Assembly (NCBI RefSeq): GCF_002240415.1
Contig: NZ_CP020028.1
Span: 2,443,501-2,507,500, forward strand
DNA: 64,000 bases
Source: Paenibacillus kribbensis
Lineage (GTDB): Bacteria; Bacillota; Bacilli; Paenibacillales; Paenibacillaceae
Reading direction: 5' to 3'
Every line of letters begins with the position of its first letter. Within the stretch, counting starts at the first letter, position 1. The translations under genes were made by a program, and so were the position numbers. The notes beneath the pieces were generated by a model, which saw only the letters and a list, made by a program, of their open reading frames with translations, was not told the origin of the DNA and ran no database searches. This document shows, in pieces, positions 50,927-60,358 of the stretch.

Positions 50927-51721
50927 ATGGCGATTCAGGCGGTAATGTTTGATCTTGATGATACGCTTTTGTGGGATGAACGTAGTGTGGAAGAGGCGTT
51001 TGACGCAGCATGCCAGACAGGTTCCCGGGAAGCAGGCGTTGATCCGAAGACTCTGGAGGAAGCAGTCCGCAAGGAAGCACGCACTTTGTATGAGTCTTAT
51101 GAGACCTTTAGTTTTACTCAGATGATCGGCATTAATCCGTTTGAAGGGTTATGGGCGAACTTTTCGGCAGGTGAGCAGCCTGAGTTCCGTCAGTTGGAAC
51201 AACTGGCTCCTGTTTATCGCAACGAGTCATGGCGTAGAGGCCTTCAGCAGCTAGGAATAGATAATGAGGAGCTGGCACAAAAGCTGGCTACCCAATTTGC
51301 TGCCGAAAGACGCGCACGTCCCCATGTATATGAAGAAACATTTGAAATTCTGGAGCATTTGAAAGGACATTACAAGCTGTTATTGTTGACAAACGGCTCC
51401 CCTGACCTACAACAGGAAAAACTGGATGGCGTACCTCAATTAGCGCCTTTTTTTGATCATGTTGTCATTTCAGGTTCGTTTGGTAAAGGAAAGCCTGATC
51501 CGTCTATATTCCAGCATGCTTTAGGGCTTCTTGGTATCGAGCCTGAACATGCTTTAATGGTAGGGGATAAGCTGACAACTGATATTCAAGGGGCTTTGGC
51601 AGCTGGTGTGCACTCCGTGTGGTTGAACCGAAACGCCAAAACCAATACGACAGAGATCAAGCCAAAGTTTGAAATCAAGCATCTGTCTGAATTGGACGGA
51701 ATTATTCAATCGTTAAAGTAA
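50927..51721 (+). CDS. HAD family hydrolase (YjjG-like)
   Basis: A 264-residue haloacid dehalogenase-type phosphatase. Motif I VMFDLDDTLL, motif II LLLTNGS, motif III KGKPDPS and motif IV VGDKLTTDI are intact, with an alpha-helical C1 cap between motifs I and II. It resembles YjjG/YsaA nucleotidase-type enzymes; the substrate is unknown. ATG 50927 is the natural start; a GTG at 50903 is possible. A terminator follows. Confidence 0.88.
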   Translation: MAIQAVMFDLDDTLLWDERSVEEAFDAACQTGSREAGVDPKTLEEAVRKEARTLYESYETFSFTQMIGINPFEGLWANFSAGEQPEFRQLEQLAPVYRNESWRRGLQQLGIDNEELAQKLATQFAAERRARPHVYEETFEILEHLKGHYKLLLLTNGSPDLQQEKLDGVPQLAPFFDHVVISGSFGKGKPDPSIFQHALGLLGIEPEHALMVGDKLTTDIQGALAAGVHSVWLNRNAKTNTTEIKPKFEIKHLSELDGIIQSLK

Positions 51722-51758
51722 TAAATAAAGAGCTTTTTCCATAGAAACGAGTATTAAA

Positions 51759-51801
51759 AACTCCCTCCGCTCAGTGTGCTTTGAGTAGAGGGAGTTGTTT
51801 T
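51759..51801. terminator. Bidirectional terminator between HAD and mtnD genes
   Basis: AACTCCCTC (51759-51767) pairs with GAGGGAGTT (51788-51796), with an A-run on the left and T-run on the right, between convergent genes. Confidence 0.85.
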
Positions 51802-51824
51802 ATCTACAATAGGATAAGCTCACA

Positions 51825-52367
51825 TTAAGCTTTAATAAATGACGGATCTTCAAAAGGTTCGGCAATCCAGCCATTCTCTTCAATGAACAAGCGGACTGCG
51901 ACGATCTTCTGATTTTCCATTAAGGTGAAGAAATGAGGGATATTTTCAGGTACAGAAATAACGTCACCCGGTGAAAGCTCTACATTGAAGTAGCCAATCT
52001 CTTCAGGACCTTTAATGATGAAAATACCTTTGCCGCCAACGATGGCACGGATTTCATCCTCGGTATGGGTGTGAATTTGTTCAAATTTGGCTAGCAGCTC
52101 GTCCAGATTTGGTGTTGCTTCAGATAAGGTGATAACGTCCCATATTTTATATCCGCGACGCGCGGCCAAATCCTTGATTTCAGGTTCAAAGGTTTGGAGA
52201 ACAGCGGCTTTTTGCTCATCTGTTAGTATAAAATTTTCTTGCAGCTCCCCGGACAATTTGGAAACGTCCCAATGTTCATACAGGACTTCGTGACTTTCCA
52301 AAAATTCACGGACTTGTTCCTCACCGCTAATTCGTTCATTGGTATTGCGAATTAAAATTTCAGCCAT
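51825..52367 (-). CDS. mtnD: Acireductone dioxygenase (cupin)
   Basis: A 180-residue metal-dependent dioxygenase of the methionine salvage pathway. The metal-binding cupin motif HTHTEDEIRAIVGGKGIF is near residues 96-113, and the second motif PENIPHFFT carries the fourth ligand. ATG 52367 has GAGGGAT upstream. It is divergent from metH, linking it to methionine metabolism, but no other mtn gene is adjacent. Confidence 0.9.
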   Translation of the reverse strand: MAEILIRNTNERISGEEQVREFLESHEVLYEHWDVSKLSGELQENFILTDEQKAAVLQTFEPEIKDLAARRGYKIWDVITLSEATPNLDELLAKFEQIHTHTEDEIRAIVGGKGIFIIKGPEEIGYFNVELSPGDVISVPENIPHFFTLMENQKIVAVRLFIEENGWIAEPFEDPSFIKA

Positions 52368-52647
52368 GGGTTTATCCCTCTTTTCCACTTGGTTTAATAT
52401 TGTATACAGGATATCATGTCTTGAATCGTTGCACAATACAGGTTTACAACATTTTATGCTGAATGACTCTAGCTAAAAAATACGGATTGAAGCCTGTCTT
52501 TCTAACACAGTAAATTATAAAATGGATTACAGGAGTAGTTATTATAAAAGAGTAAGCTGTATAAAACGTATGTTTTTACTTCAATCTATCTAAATGATAC
52601 GGTTTCTGCTAAACTAGGATTTAACGTTTTGCGGGGGTGAAGAGATT

Positions 52648-55600
52648 TTGGACAAAATTAGCTTGCAGGAAGCGTTACAACGAAGAATACTACTTCTTGA
52701 CGGAGCCATGGGGACCATGATTCAGCAGGAGGATCTTTCCCCCGACGATTTCGGTGGGGAAGAGCTGGAGGGCTGCAATGAGATGCTGGTCTTAACGAGA
52801 CCGGACGTCATTCAAGGCATCCATGAAGCATACTTGGAGGCCGGGGCAGACCTGATTGAAACGAACACATTTGGAGCTACATCTGTCGTTTTGGCGGATT
52901 ATGATATACCAGAACGTGCACGTGAGATTAATCTGGCTGCGGCCAAGCTGGCGCGTAACGCGGTGGATAAATTCAACACTGCGGACAAGCCCCGTTTTGT
53001 TGTAGGAGCGATGGGGCCGACGACGAAAACCTTGTCTGTAACAGGCGGAGTTACGTTTGCGGAACTGATTGAGAGCTATCAGGAGCAGGCCTTGGCGCTG
53101 ATTGAAGGCGGCGTGGATGCACTGCTATTGGAAACGTCACAGGATACACTTAACGTCAAAGCGGGAAGCATCGGAATTCGCCAGGCTTTTGAGCAGACGG
53201 GGATTGAACTTCCGCTAATGATTTCGGGTACCATTGAGCCTATGGGCACGACGTTGGCAGGGCAAAATATCGAATCCTTTTGCATATCACTGGAACACTT
53301 GCATCCGGTATCGATTGGTCTGAATTGTGCTACAGGTCCAGAGTTTATGCGGGATCATATTCGCTCTCTTTCCGAGATGTCCTCAGCAGCGATTAGCTGT
53401 TATCCAAATGCGGGCTTGCCTGATGAAAATGGTCAATACCATGAATCACCTGAATCATTGGCTCGTAAAATGGCCGCATTCGCTGAAAAAGGTTGGCTCA
53501 ACATTGCAGGGGGATGCTGCGGTACCACACCTGAACATATTCGGGTTATGAGTGAACAAATGGCACAATTTGAGCCGCGTCCGCTGGCAGGTCATCATCC
53601 TCCAGCAGTATCCGGCATTGAGCCTGTATATATTGAACAGGACAATCGTCCTTATATGGTCGGTGAGCGAACGAATGTTCTGGGCTCCCGCAAATTCAAG
53701 CGTTTGATCGTGGAAGGCAAATATGAAGAGGCATCTGAAATTGCACGCGCTCAGGTAAAAAGTGGGGCACATGTCATTGATATTTGTGTGCAGGACCCGG
53801 ACCGCGATGAAATGACGGACATGGAAGCATTTTTGAAGCTGGTTGTGAACAAGGTAAAAGTGCCTCTGGTGATAGATACCACGGATATTAAAGTCGTAGA
53901 TAAAGCGCTGCAATATTCGCAAGGCAAAGCAATTATTAACTCCATTAATTTGGAGGATGGTGAAGAGAAATTTGAGAAAATGGCTCCGCTTATTCATAAG
54001 TACGGCGCGGCTGTTGTAGTCGGCACGATTGATGAACGCGGTCAGGCTATTTCGCGTGAGGATAAGCTGGAGGTAGCCAAGCGTTCTTATGATCTGCTGG
54101 TGAACCGTTACGGTCTGGCGGCGGAGGATCTCATTTTTGATACGCTCGTATTTCCAGTAGGTACAGGTGATGAGCAATACATTGGCTCAGCAAAGGAGAC
54201 GATTGAGGGCATTCGCATTATTAAAGAAGCGCTTCCCGGGGTCCATACCATCCTGGGCATCAGTAACGTATCCTTTGGTTTGCCGGAAGCGGGCCGTGAA
54301 GTGCTCAATTCTGTCTATTTGTATGAATGCACCAAGGCAGGTCTGGACTATGCGATTGTAAACACGGAAAAGCTTGAACGTTATGCATCGATTCCTGAGC
54401 ATGAGCGGAAGCTTGCCGAAGACCTGATTTATAAAACGAATGACGATACTTTATCTGCTTTTGTGGCAGCTTTCCGTAACAAGAAAGTAGAGAAAAAAGA
54501 AAAGGTATCCAATCTTTCGCTCGAAGAACGCTTGGCTTCTTATGTAGTGGAGGGAAGCAAGGAAGGACTGATTCCCGACCTGGAGCAGGCACTCGCCAAA
54601 TATTCCTCGTTGGAGATTATTAACGGTCCGCTCATGAAAGGGATGGAAGAGGTAGGGCGCCTGTTCAACAACAACGAGTTGATCGTTGCGGAGGTGCTGC
54701 AAAGCGCTGAAGTAATGAAGGCGTCGGTTGCCTATTTGGAACCGTTCATGGAGAAAAATGAATCCTCGGTAAAAGGCAAGATTTTGTTGGCTACGGTTAA
54801 AGGTGATGTGCATGATATTGGTAAAAATTTGGTGGAGATTATTCTGTCCAACAATGGTTACCAAATCGTGAATCTGGGTATAAAAGTACCACCAGAACGC
54901 ATTATTGAAGCTTACCGTGAAGAAAAGGCCGATTTGATTGGCTTATCCGGCTTGCTTGTGAAATCGGCCCAACAAATGGTACTAACCGCCCAGGATTTGA
55001 AAAATGCGAATATTGATATTCCTATCATGGTTGGCGGAGCTGCTTTAACGCGCAAATTTACTAAAAACCGCATCCGTCCTGAGTATGATGGTCTGGTTGC
55101 TTATGCGAAGGATGCTATGGATGGTTTGGACATTGCCAATAAGCTGATGGACCCTGAATCCCGCAAAAAAATGGCGGAGGAAATGGAGGCTGAACGAGAG
55201 GCAGAAGCCGCAACAGTCGTGGAAACCAAGCAGCTTCCTAAGCTTACTCGGGCTGTACGCTCTAAAATTGCTCAGGATTTGCCTGTCTATATTCCACCGG
55301 ATACGGATCGCCATGTTCTGCGCAACTATCCGTTAAACTATATATTGCCTTATGTAAATATGCAGATGCTGATGGGGCATCATCTAGGCTTGAAAGGAAA
55401 CGTCGAGAAGCTGCTGGCAGAGGGCGATCCCAAGGCGACCCAGCTCAAGGATACGGTGGACAGCATCATGTTTGAAGCTGTTACAGACGGAATTATTCAG
55501 GCACATGCCATGTATCGCTTCTTCCCGGCGCAATCGCAAGGAGATCAAATCCTGATCTATGACCCGTCTGATGTGAGCAAGGTATTGCACACATTTACGT

Positions 55601-56088
55601 TTCCACGTCAGCAAGTGGAGCCATACCTGTGCTTGGCCGACTTCCTGAAATCTGTAGAATCTGGAGTTATGGATTATGTAGGTTTTATGGTTGTGACTGC
55701 CGGTCATGGAATACAGCAGCTCTCTACCCAGTGGAGAGAACAAGGAGATTACTTGCGCTCTCATGCGCTTCAAGCGGTAGCGCTCGAAGTGGCAGAAGGT
55801 CTGGCGGAGCGGCTTCATCATATTATCAGAGACAGCTGGGGCTTCCCGGATCCTGCCGATATGACGATGAAGCAGCGGCATGGAGCCAGATATCAGGGCA
55901 TTCGGGTATCCTTTGGTTATCCGGCATGTCCGGATCTGGAGGATCAGGGACCGTTGTTCCAGCTGCTAAAACCTGAGGACATTGGCGTTGAGCTGACAGA
56001 AGGGTTTATGATGGAACCGGAGGCTTCTGTATCAGCCATGGTGTTCAGCCACCCTCAGGCGCAGTATTTTAACGTCGAAAAGGTTTAA
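52648..56088 (+). CDS. metH: Methionine synthase MetH (cobalamin-dependent)
   Basis: A 1146-residue enzyme that transfers the methyl group of methyltetrahydrofolate to homocysteine. The homocysteine-binding domain (residues 1-320) has the zinc Cys pair in AGGCCGTT; the pterin-binding domain has GERTNVLGSRKF and IDTTD; the B12 domain has DVHDIGKNLV; the reactivation domain at the C-terminus has SFGYPACPDLEDQ. TTG start 52648 after GGGGGTGAA. The 280-base gap 52368-52647 shows no SAM or cobalamin riboswitch pattern to my eye. Confidence 0.96.
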   Translation: MDKISLQEALQRRILLLDGAMGTMIQQEDLSPDDFGGEELEGCNEMLVLTRPDVIQGIHEAYLEAGADLIETNTFGATSVVLADYDIPERAREINLAAAKLARNAVDKFNTADKPRFVVGAMGPTTKTLSVTGGVTFAELIESYQEQALALIEGGVDALLLETSQDTLNVKAGSIGIRQAFEQTGIELPLMISGTIEPMGTTLAGQNIESFCISLEHLHPVSIGLNCATGPEFMRDHIRSLSEMSSAAISCYPNAGLPDENGQYHESPESLARKMAAFAEKGWLNIAGGCCGTTPEHIRVMSEQMAQFEPRPLAGHHPPAVSGIEPVYIEQDNRPYMVGERTNVLGSRKFKRLIVEGKYEEASEIARAQVKSGAHVIDICVQDPDRDEMTDMEAFLKLVVNKVKVPLVIDTTDIKVVDKALQYSQGKAIINSINLEDGEEKFEKMAPLIHKYGAAVVVGTIDERGQAISREDKLEVAKRSYDLLVNRYGLAAEDLIFDTLVFPVGTGDEQYIGSAKETIEGIRIIKEALPGVHTILGISNVSFGLPEAGREVLNSVYLYECTKAGLDYAIVNTEKLERYASIPEHERKLAEDLIYKTNDDTLSAFVAAFRNKKVEKKEKVSNLSLEERLASYVVEGSKEGLIPDLEQALAKYSSLEIINGPLMKGMEEVGRLFNNNELIVAEVLQSAEVMKASVAYLEPFMEKNESSVKGKILLATVKGDVHDIGKNLVEIILSNNGYQIVNLGIKVPPERIIEAYREEKADLIGLSGLLVKSAQQMVLTAQDLKNANIDIPIMVGGAALTRKFTKNRIRPEYDGLVAYAKDAMDGLDIANKLMDPESRKKMAEEMEAEREAEAATVVETKQLPKLTRAVRSKIAQDLPVYIPPDTDRHVLRNYPLNYILPYVNMQMLMGHHLGLKGNVEKLLAEGDPKATQLKDTVDSIMFEAVTDGIIQAHAMYRFFPAQSQGDQILIYDPSDVSKVLHTFTFPRQQVEPYLCLADFLKSVESGVMDYVGFMVVTAGHGIQQLSTQWREQGDYLRSHALQAVALEVAEGLAERLHHIIRDSWGFPDPADMTMKQRHGARYQGIRVSFGYPACPDLEDQGPLFQLLKPEDIGVELTEGFMMEPEASVSAMVFSHPQAQYFNVEKV

Positions 56089-56116
56089 CACCTCTATCAG
56101 ATAGGATAGCAAAGAC

Positions 56117-56139
56117 CCTCCGAGCTTCGGAGGTTTTTT
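56117..56139 (+). terminator. Terminator after metH
   Basis: CCTCCGA (56117-56123) pairs with TCGGAGG (56127-56133), then six T residues. Confidence 0.92.
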
Positions 56140-56166
56140 GCTGGTCAGTAGGAAGAAGGTTAACTT

Positions 56167-57096
56167 ATGGAATTTTATTTTCTCGGTACGAATGCAGGGG
56201 TGCCTACGATTCAGCGGAATGTAACGTCCATTGCTCTTCGATTGCTGGAAGAACGAAGAAGCATGTGGTTGTTCGATTGCGGTGAAGGCACTCAACATGA
56301 GATACTGCGTTCGCCGCTTAAACTGAGCAGGCTTGAAAAGATATTTATCACCCATTTGCATGGAGATCATCTTTTTGGTCTGCCGGGCCTGCTGTCGAGC
56401 AGGGCGTACCAGGGAGGTACGGCTCCACTAACAGTATATGGGCCGCCAGGGCTTAAGCAGTACATTGAACTTTCTTTAGGAATCAGCCAATCCCGGATCA
56501 ATTACCAGCTGCACATTGTGGAACATACGGGCGGGGTGTTGTTTGATGATGGCCAATTTCGGGTGGAGTCAGCTCTGCTGGATCATCGGATCGATAGCTT
56601 TGGCTATCGAATTGTAGAGATGGATAAGCCCGGCAAGCTTAACCAGGAGCTGCTGGAGCGATACGGAATCAAGCCCGGTCCGATTTACGGTAAATTAAAG
56701 CGTGGAGAAAGCGTGGAGGTGGAGGGTGGCGTCATACTTCATCCTCAGGATGTCTTGGGCTCACCGAAAAAGGGGCGCATCATCACCATTCTTGGTGATA
56801 CACGACCTTGTCCCAATACTGTAGTGCTGGCTCAAGATGCAACAGTTGTCGTTCATGAAGCGACTTTTCTGCATGAGCTGGCGGATACAGCATACGAATA
56901 TCATCACAGTACAGCGCTTCAGGCAGCGGAAGCTGCAAAAGCCGCAAATGCGGGGCAGTTAATACTGACGCATTTTAGTTCCCGATATAAAGATCAGGAA
57001 CAGCTTGAGCCATTGCTGGAAGAAGCAAAAAGCATATTTCCCAATTCATTGCTTGCAGAGCAGCATGTGCTGTTACCAGTACCCGATATCGGCTAA
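56167..57096 (+). CDS. rnz: Ribonuclease Z
   Basis: A 309-residue metallo-beta-lactamase-fold endonuclease that trims the 3' end of tRNA precursors lacking encoded CCA. The zinc motif THLHGDHLFGLPGLL is near residue 62, with ALLDHRIDSFGY, LGDTRPC and ILTHFSSRY as later ligand regions. The flexible arm region (GPIYGKLKRGESV) is present. ATG 56167 has GAAGAAGG upstream. Confidence 0.95.
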   Translation: MEFYFLGTNAGVPTIQRNVTSIALRLLEERRSMWLFDCGEGTQHEILRSPLKLSRLEKIFITHLHGDHLFGLPGLLSSRAYQGGTAPLTVYGPPGLKQYIELSLGISQSRINYQLHIVEHTGGVLFDDGQFRVESALLDHRIDSFGYRIVEMDKPGKLNQELLERYGIKPGPIYGKLKRGESVEVEGGVILHPQDVLGSPKKGRIITILGDTRPCPNTVVLAQDATVVVHEATFLHELADTAYEYHHSTALQAAEAAKAANAGQLILTHFSSRYKDQEQLEPLLEEAKSIFPNSLLAEQHVLLPVPDIG

Positions 57097-57131
57097 TTAA
57101 CGCTTGAAGTGTAGATATGCATGTGGGGGTG

Positions 57132-57160
57132 CCGGAGCTTGCTCCGGTGCTTTTGTTTTT
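57132..57160 (+). terminator. Terminator after rnz
   Basis: CCGGAG pairs with CTCCGG around a four-base loop, followed by a T-rich stretch. Confidence 0.6.
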
Positions 57161-57163
57161 CAC

Positions 57164-57607
57164 CCGTAATTATTTTCCGGGAAAGCGCAGGATGCGACAA
57201 GAGATGAGAGCAGCCACTTGTTGGGGTGGAGTGAATTTGTGATACCACATATGGAGGCGTGTTATATTTGATTTTCTATATATCGAATTTGAAGGACTTT
57301 ATTTCTTTGAGCAAGTGAGGAAATACAGGGAAATTCCTTTGAAGACACGGTCTCTTCGATGGATTTCGACGCTGATGTAAGCTTATTTCATGTGAAAGCA
57401 ACGGCTTTTAGCGAGGAATGGCACTATTTTGGACGGTTTATCGGCAATTCATAGACTTCATTAGCATGTTTGACTTAAGATAGATAAGATGAAATAGAGA
57501 TGTCAACTTATTTTATGACCTAAATGATTAAGGTGGTTAAATAAGTGGGGGGACATCCTTCATAGGATGAATTATCATTTTGCGACGTTATCATGAATTG
57601 ATTTGAA
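57164..57607 (+). other. Long gap, possibly a decayed gene
   Basis: GGAGG at about 57252 precedes a TTG-started frame of 16 codons (LIFYISNLKDFISLSK). After its stop, another frame is open from about 57310 to 57452 and reads EIQGNSFEDTVSSMDFDADV, then SLFHVKATAFSEEWHYFGRF. The protein-like composition suggests a frameshifted small gene. The right part is AT-rich and should hold the promoter of the next gene. Confidence 0.35.
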
Positions 57608-58414
57608 GTGGGGGAGGGGATTACGATAAAATCGTTACTGATTGATCTGGATGGTACACTTTATCATGGAAACCGGATGATCAAGGGTGCGGACCTGTTC
57701 ATATCCCAATTACGTACAGATCGGATACCATATGCGTATGTCACAAACAATGCTTCACGCACACCCGAATTGGTGGCAGAGCATTTGGTTGGTATGGGAA
57801 TTGAAGCAGTCAGCCATGAAGTATATACTTCGGCGTTGGCTGCTGCACAATATGTTGCACAGCAGAGCCCGGGAGCACGTGTATATTGTATTGGCGAAAC
57901 CGGATTACGCCAGGCGCTCACAGAGGCCGGGTTGCAGCTTGTTCAGGAGCAGCCGGATTATGTGGTGCAGGGGATAGATCGTCAATTTACATATGAAACA
58001 CTGGCCGCTGCCATGCGCTGGATTCGGGAGGGAGCGACTTTTATTTTGACCAATCCGGATCTACAATTGCCCTCACATGATGGGTTAACGCCAGGTGCAG
58101 GAACGATTGGCGCTGCGATTGAAGCAGCTTCACAGGTAAAGCCAGTGGTTATCGGCAAGCCTTCGAGCGTGTTGATGAACTATGCGCTGGATCGCTTGAA
58201 TATTAGAGCGGATGAAGCTCTGGTTGTGGGCGATAATATGCTTACTGATATTGCAGCAGGTGCAGCGGCAGGTTGTAAAACAGCTCTGATTCTGTCGGGT
58301 GTGACGACCCAGGCGAATATGGAAGAACATATGCGCGCCGTTGGCGTAAAGCCTGACCTGATATTTGAAAATCTGGATGAACTGCAGGACTGGATCAAGG
58401 AAGAGTTGAAATGA
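57608..58414 (+). CDS. HAD-IIA family hydrolase (NagD/YutF-like)
   Basis: A 268-residue phosphatase. Motif I LLIDLDGTLYHG, motif II YVTNNAS, motif III in KPVVIGKPSS and motif IV VVGDNMLTDI are intact, with a C2-type cap between II and III. Substrates of this group vary (4-nitrophenyl phosphate, nucleotides, pyridoxal phosphate). The first in-frame usual start is GTG 57608, but the strong GGGGGAGGGG lies just inside the coding region, so translation may begin later at a rare codon (see findings). Confidence 0.88.
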   Translation: MGEGITIKSLLIDLDGTLYHGNRMIKGADLFISQLRTDRIPYAYVTNNASRTPELVAEHLVGMGIEAVSHEVYTSALAAAQYVAQQSPGARVYCIGETGLRQALTEAGLQLVQEQPDYVVQGIDRQFTYETLAAAMRWIREGATFILTNPDLQLPSHDGLTPGAGTIGAAIEAASQVKPVVIGKPSSVLMNYALDRLNIRADEALVVGDNMLTDIAAGAAAGCKTALILSGVTTQANMEEHMRAVGVKPDLIFENLDELQDWIKEELK

Positions 58415-58482
58415 TAACCAACGTACATTTAATAAATGATGAGAATTAAAAGCTATGTAGCTACGAAAGGAAAGATGTTGAT

Positions 58483-59301
58483 ATGCCGGAACTTCCTGAA
58501 ATGGAAAACTACAGAACGCTATTGTCAAAACAAATTTTGGACATTCCGATTACTGGAGTGACGGTTAACCGTGAAAAATCCATTAATACTGACGTGGACA
58601 CGTTTGAAAAGCATTTGCTGGGAGCGACTGTTGTATATTTAGAGCGTCGAGGCAAGCATTTGATTTTTCATTTAAACACGGGTGGGCGGCTTGTGCTGCA
58701 CCTGATGCTGGGAGGACTGCTATATCTGGGAACGGAGGAGCAGCGCCCGAACCGTACGGTTCAGATTGAATTGGATTTTAGCGGTGTGAAGCTTTATTTT
58801 ATTGGGCTGCGCTTAGGCTACCTGCACTTGCTGACAGCTAAAGAAACAGAGGAGGCATTATCAGACCTCGGACCCGATCCGTTGGACCATCGAATGACGT
58901 TGGAAAAGTTCACAGCGCGTCTAAAGGGACGGCGAGGGATTTTGAAAACAACGCTGGTGAATCAACAGATTTTTTCGGGGATTGGCAACTGTTATTCGGA
59001 TGAAATTGCTTATATCGCCGGATTTACACCGGGTTCCAAAGTACAAAACATCGTACAGTCACCGGAAAAAGTGGAAAAGCTGTATCATGCTACTCAATCC
59101 GTGCTGCGTGAAGCTACTGCGGAAGGCGGTTATATAGAAATGCCGCTGATGGAGGGAGACACATTAACGGGTGGCTTCGATCATCAGTGTCGGGTATATG
59201 ACCGTGAGGGTGAAGAATCCCCAAGTGGCGGGAAAATTGTTAGGGTTGAGCTGGCGGGGAAAAAAGCATTTTATTGCCCGGTACAGCAGCATGATGCCTA
59301 A
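58483..59301 (+). CDS. Fpg/Nei family DNA glycosylase with degenerate zinc finger
   Basis: A 272-residue base excision repair enzyme. The catalytic N-terminus MPELPEMENYR (Pro2, Glu3) and the conserved Lys in GKHLIFHL are present, as are helix-two-turn-helix residues in LVNQQIFSGIGNCYSDE. The C-terminal zinc finger is altered: the usual CPRCG is ESPSGG and CxxC at the end is CPVQQ, leaving one of four Cys. It may use a zincless finger, as known for some Nei-type enzymes. It overlaps endonuclease IV by 11 bases. Confidence 0.86.
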   Translation: MPELPEMENYRTLLSKQILDIPITGVTVNREKSINTDVDTFEKHLLGATVVYLERRGKHLIFHLNTGGRLVLHLMLGGLLYLGTEEQRPNRTVQIELDFSGVKLYFIGLRLGYLHLLTAKETEEALSDLGPDPLDHRMTLEKFTARLKGRRGILKTTLVNQQIFSGIGNCYSDEIAYIAGFTPGSKVQNIVQSPEKVEKLYHATQSVLREATAEGGYIEMPLMEGDTLTGGFDHQCRVYDREGEESPSGGKIVRVELAGKKAFYCPVQQHDA

Positions 59302-60139
59302 ATTGCTCATCGGCGCCCATGTGAGTACGCGTGGCGGCTTTTCCAAAGCTGCTATGCGTGCACAAGAGCAAGGGGGATATTCTTTTCAATATTTTCCGAA
59401 AAATCCTCGCAGTCTCAGGTTAAAGGAATGGAGTGCTACGGATGCTGCTGCTTGTAAAGCTTATTGTTCAAAGCACCAGCTTCAATCTATTGCCCATTCG
59501 CCTTATCCTGTGAATCCGGCTCTTGGTCGTGCGCGTGGTCAGGAGCTTTATGAGCTGACGGTTGCCTCATTGCGGAACGATCTGGACATTGCAGAAGCTT
59601 GCGGCTCGAGGGGGATTGTCGTTCACTTCGGGCATATGCATTCGTCTGACCCACTGGAGGGCTACCGAAATATCATTGGCTGTCTTGATGATGTGCTGGA
59701 AGGCTGGCAGGGAAATGCCAAAATACTGATTGAAAATCAGGCAGGGGATCACGGACCGATGGGAACCACGCTGGAGGAAATGGTGCAAATCCGCCAGTTG
59801 TGCCAAAATTCCGACAGTATCGGCTTTAGTCTGGACACCTGTCATGCCTATGCAGCAGGTTTGTGGAACGGTGAAAAGGACGAGGCTTTGATTGAAAAAG
59901 GGGAGCGTCTCGGCTATTGGTCAGCCCTGTGCGGAGTTCATTTGAACGATTCCAAATATCCGTATGGATCTAAAAAAGATAGACATGCCCGCGTCGGGCA
60001 AGGTTGTATCGGTTTAGAGGGAATGCGTTGGATGACAGAGCAGAGGCCTGTAAGAGGTATCCCTGTCGTCCTTGAAAGTGAAACGGGAGATGATGGGACA
60101 CATCGGGAAGATATTCAATTGGTTCAAAGCTGGCAGTAA
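59291..60139 (+). CDS. nfo: Deoxyribonuclease IV (AP endonuclease)
   Basis: A 282-residue (ATG 59291) or 281-residue (ATG 59294) endonuclease that cuts at abasic sites. LLIGAHVSTRGGFSKA, VHFGHM, LIENQAGDHGPMGTT, SLDTCHAYAAG, GVHLNDSKYPYGSKKDRHARVG and PVVLESE carry the metal ligands of the family. Its start overlaps the end of the glycosylase gene, so the base removal and abasic-site cleavage steps are co-expressed. Confidence 0.95.
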   Translation: MMPKLLIGAHVSTRGGFSKAAMRAQEQGGYSFQYFPKNPRSLRLKEWSATDAAACKAYCSKHQLQSIAHSPYPVNPALGRARGQELYELTVASLRNDLDIAEACGSRGIVVHFGHMHSSDPLEGYRNIIGCLDDVLEGWQGNAKILIENQAGDHGPMGTTLEEMVQIRQLCQNSDSIGFSLDTCHAYAAGLWNGEKDEALIEKGERLGYWSALCGVHLNDSKYPYGSKKDRHARVGQGCIGLEGMRWMTEQRPVRGIPVVLESETGDDGTHREDIQLVQSWQ

Positions 60140-60167
60140 ATCAGTCTAACGGATCATGGATATCTTT

Positions 60168-60190
60168 GAGGCTTTTGAAGCTTCTTTTTA
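60168..60190 (+). terminator. Terminator after nfo
   Basis: GAGGCTT (60168-60174) pairs with AAGCTTC (60178-60184) with one G-T pair, then TTTTTA. Confidence 0.65.
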
Positions 60191-60211
60191 GGGGAAAAGG
60201 AGGAGAAGTTG

Positions 60212-60358
60212 ATGATTTACCTGCATTCCTCCAGTCCGGAGGGACGGCGTGCCATGTATGAGCTGCTCTATGCCAACAAGCCAGAAGGAGTCACCGTGCA
60301 TAATGGTCCGATACCCGAAGAACGTATGCGTGAGATCAGAAAAGAGTCGGAACGATGA
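60212..60358 (+). CDS. Small protein of unknown function upstream of a thioredoxin
   Basis: A 48-residue soluble protein (MIYLHSSSPEGRRAMYELLY ... NGPIPEERMREIRKESER). AAAGGAGGAG precedes the ATG, and its stop overlaps the thioredoxin start in an ATGA junction, which argues strongly for a real, translationally coupled gene. It is not a family I recognise. Confidence 0.65.
   Translation: MIYLHSSSPEGRRAMYELLYANKPEGVTVHNGPIPEERMREIRKESER

Noticed and set aside
52368..52647. Possible SAM or cobalamin riboswitch upstream of metH
   Set aside because: No S-box core or B12-box pattern was visible; covariance-model search would be decisive.
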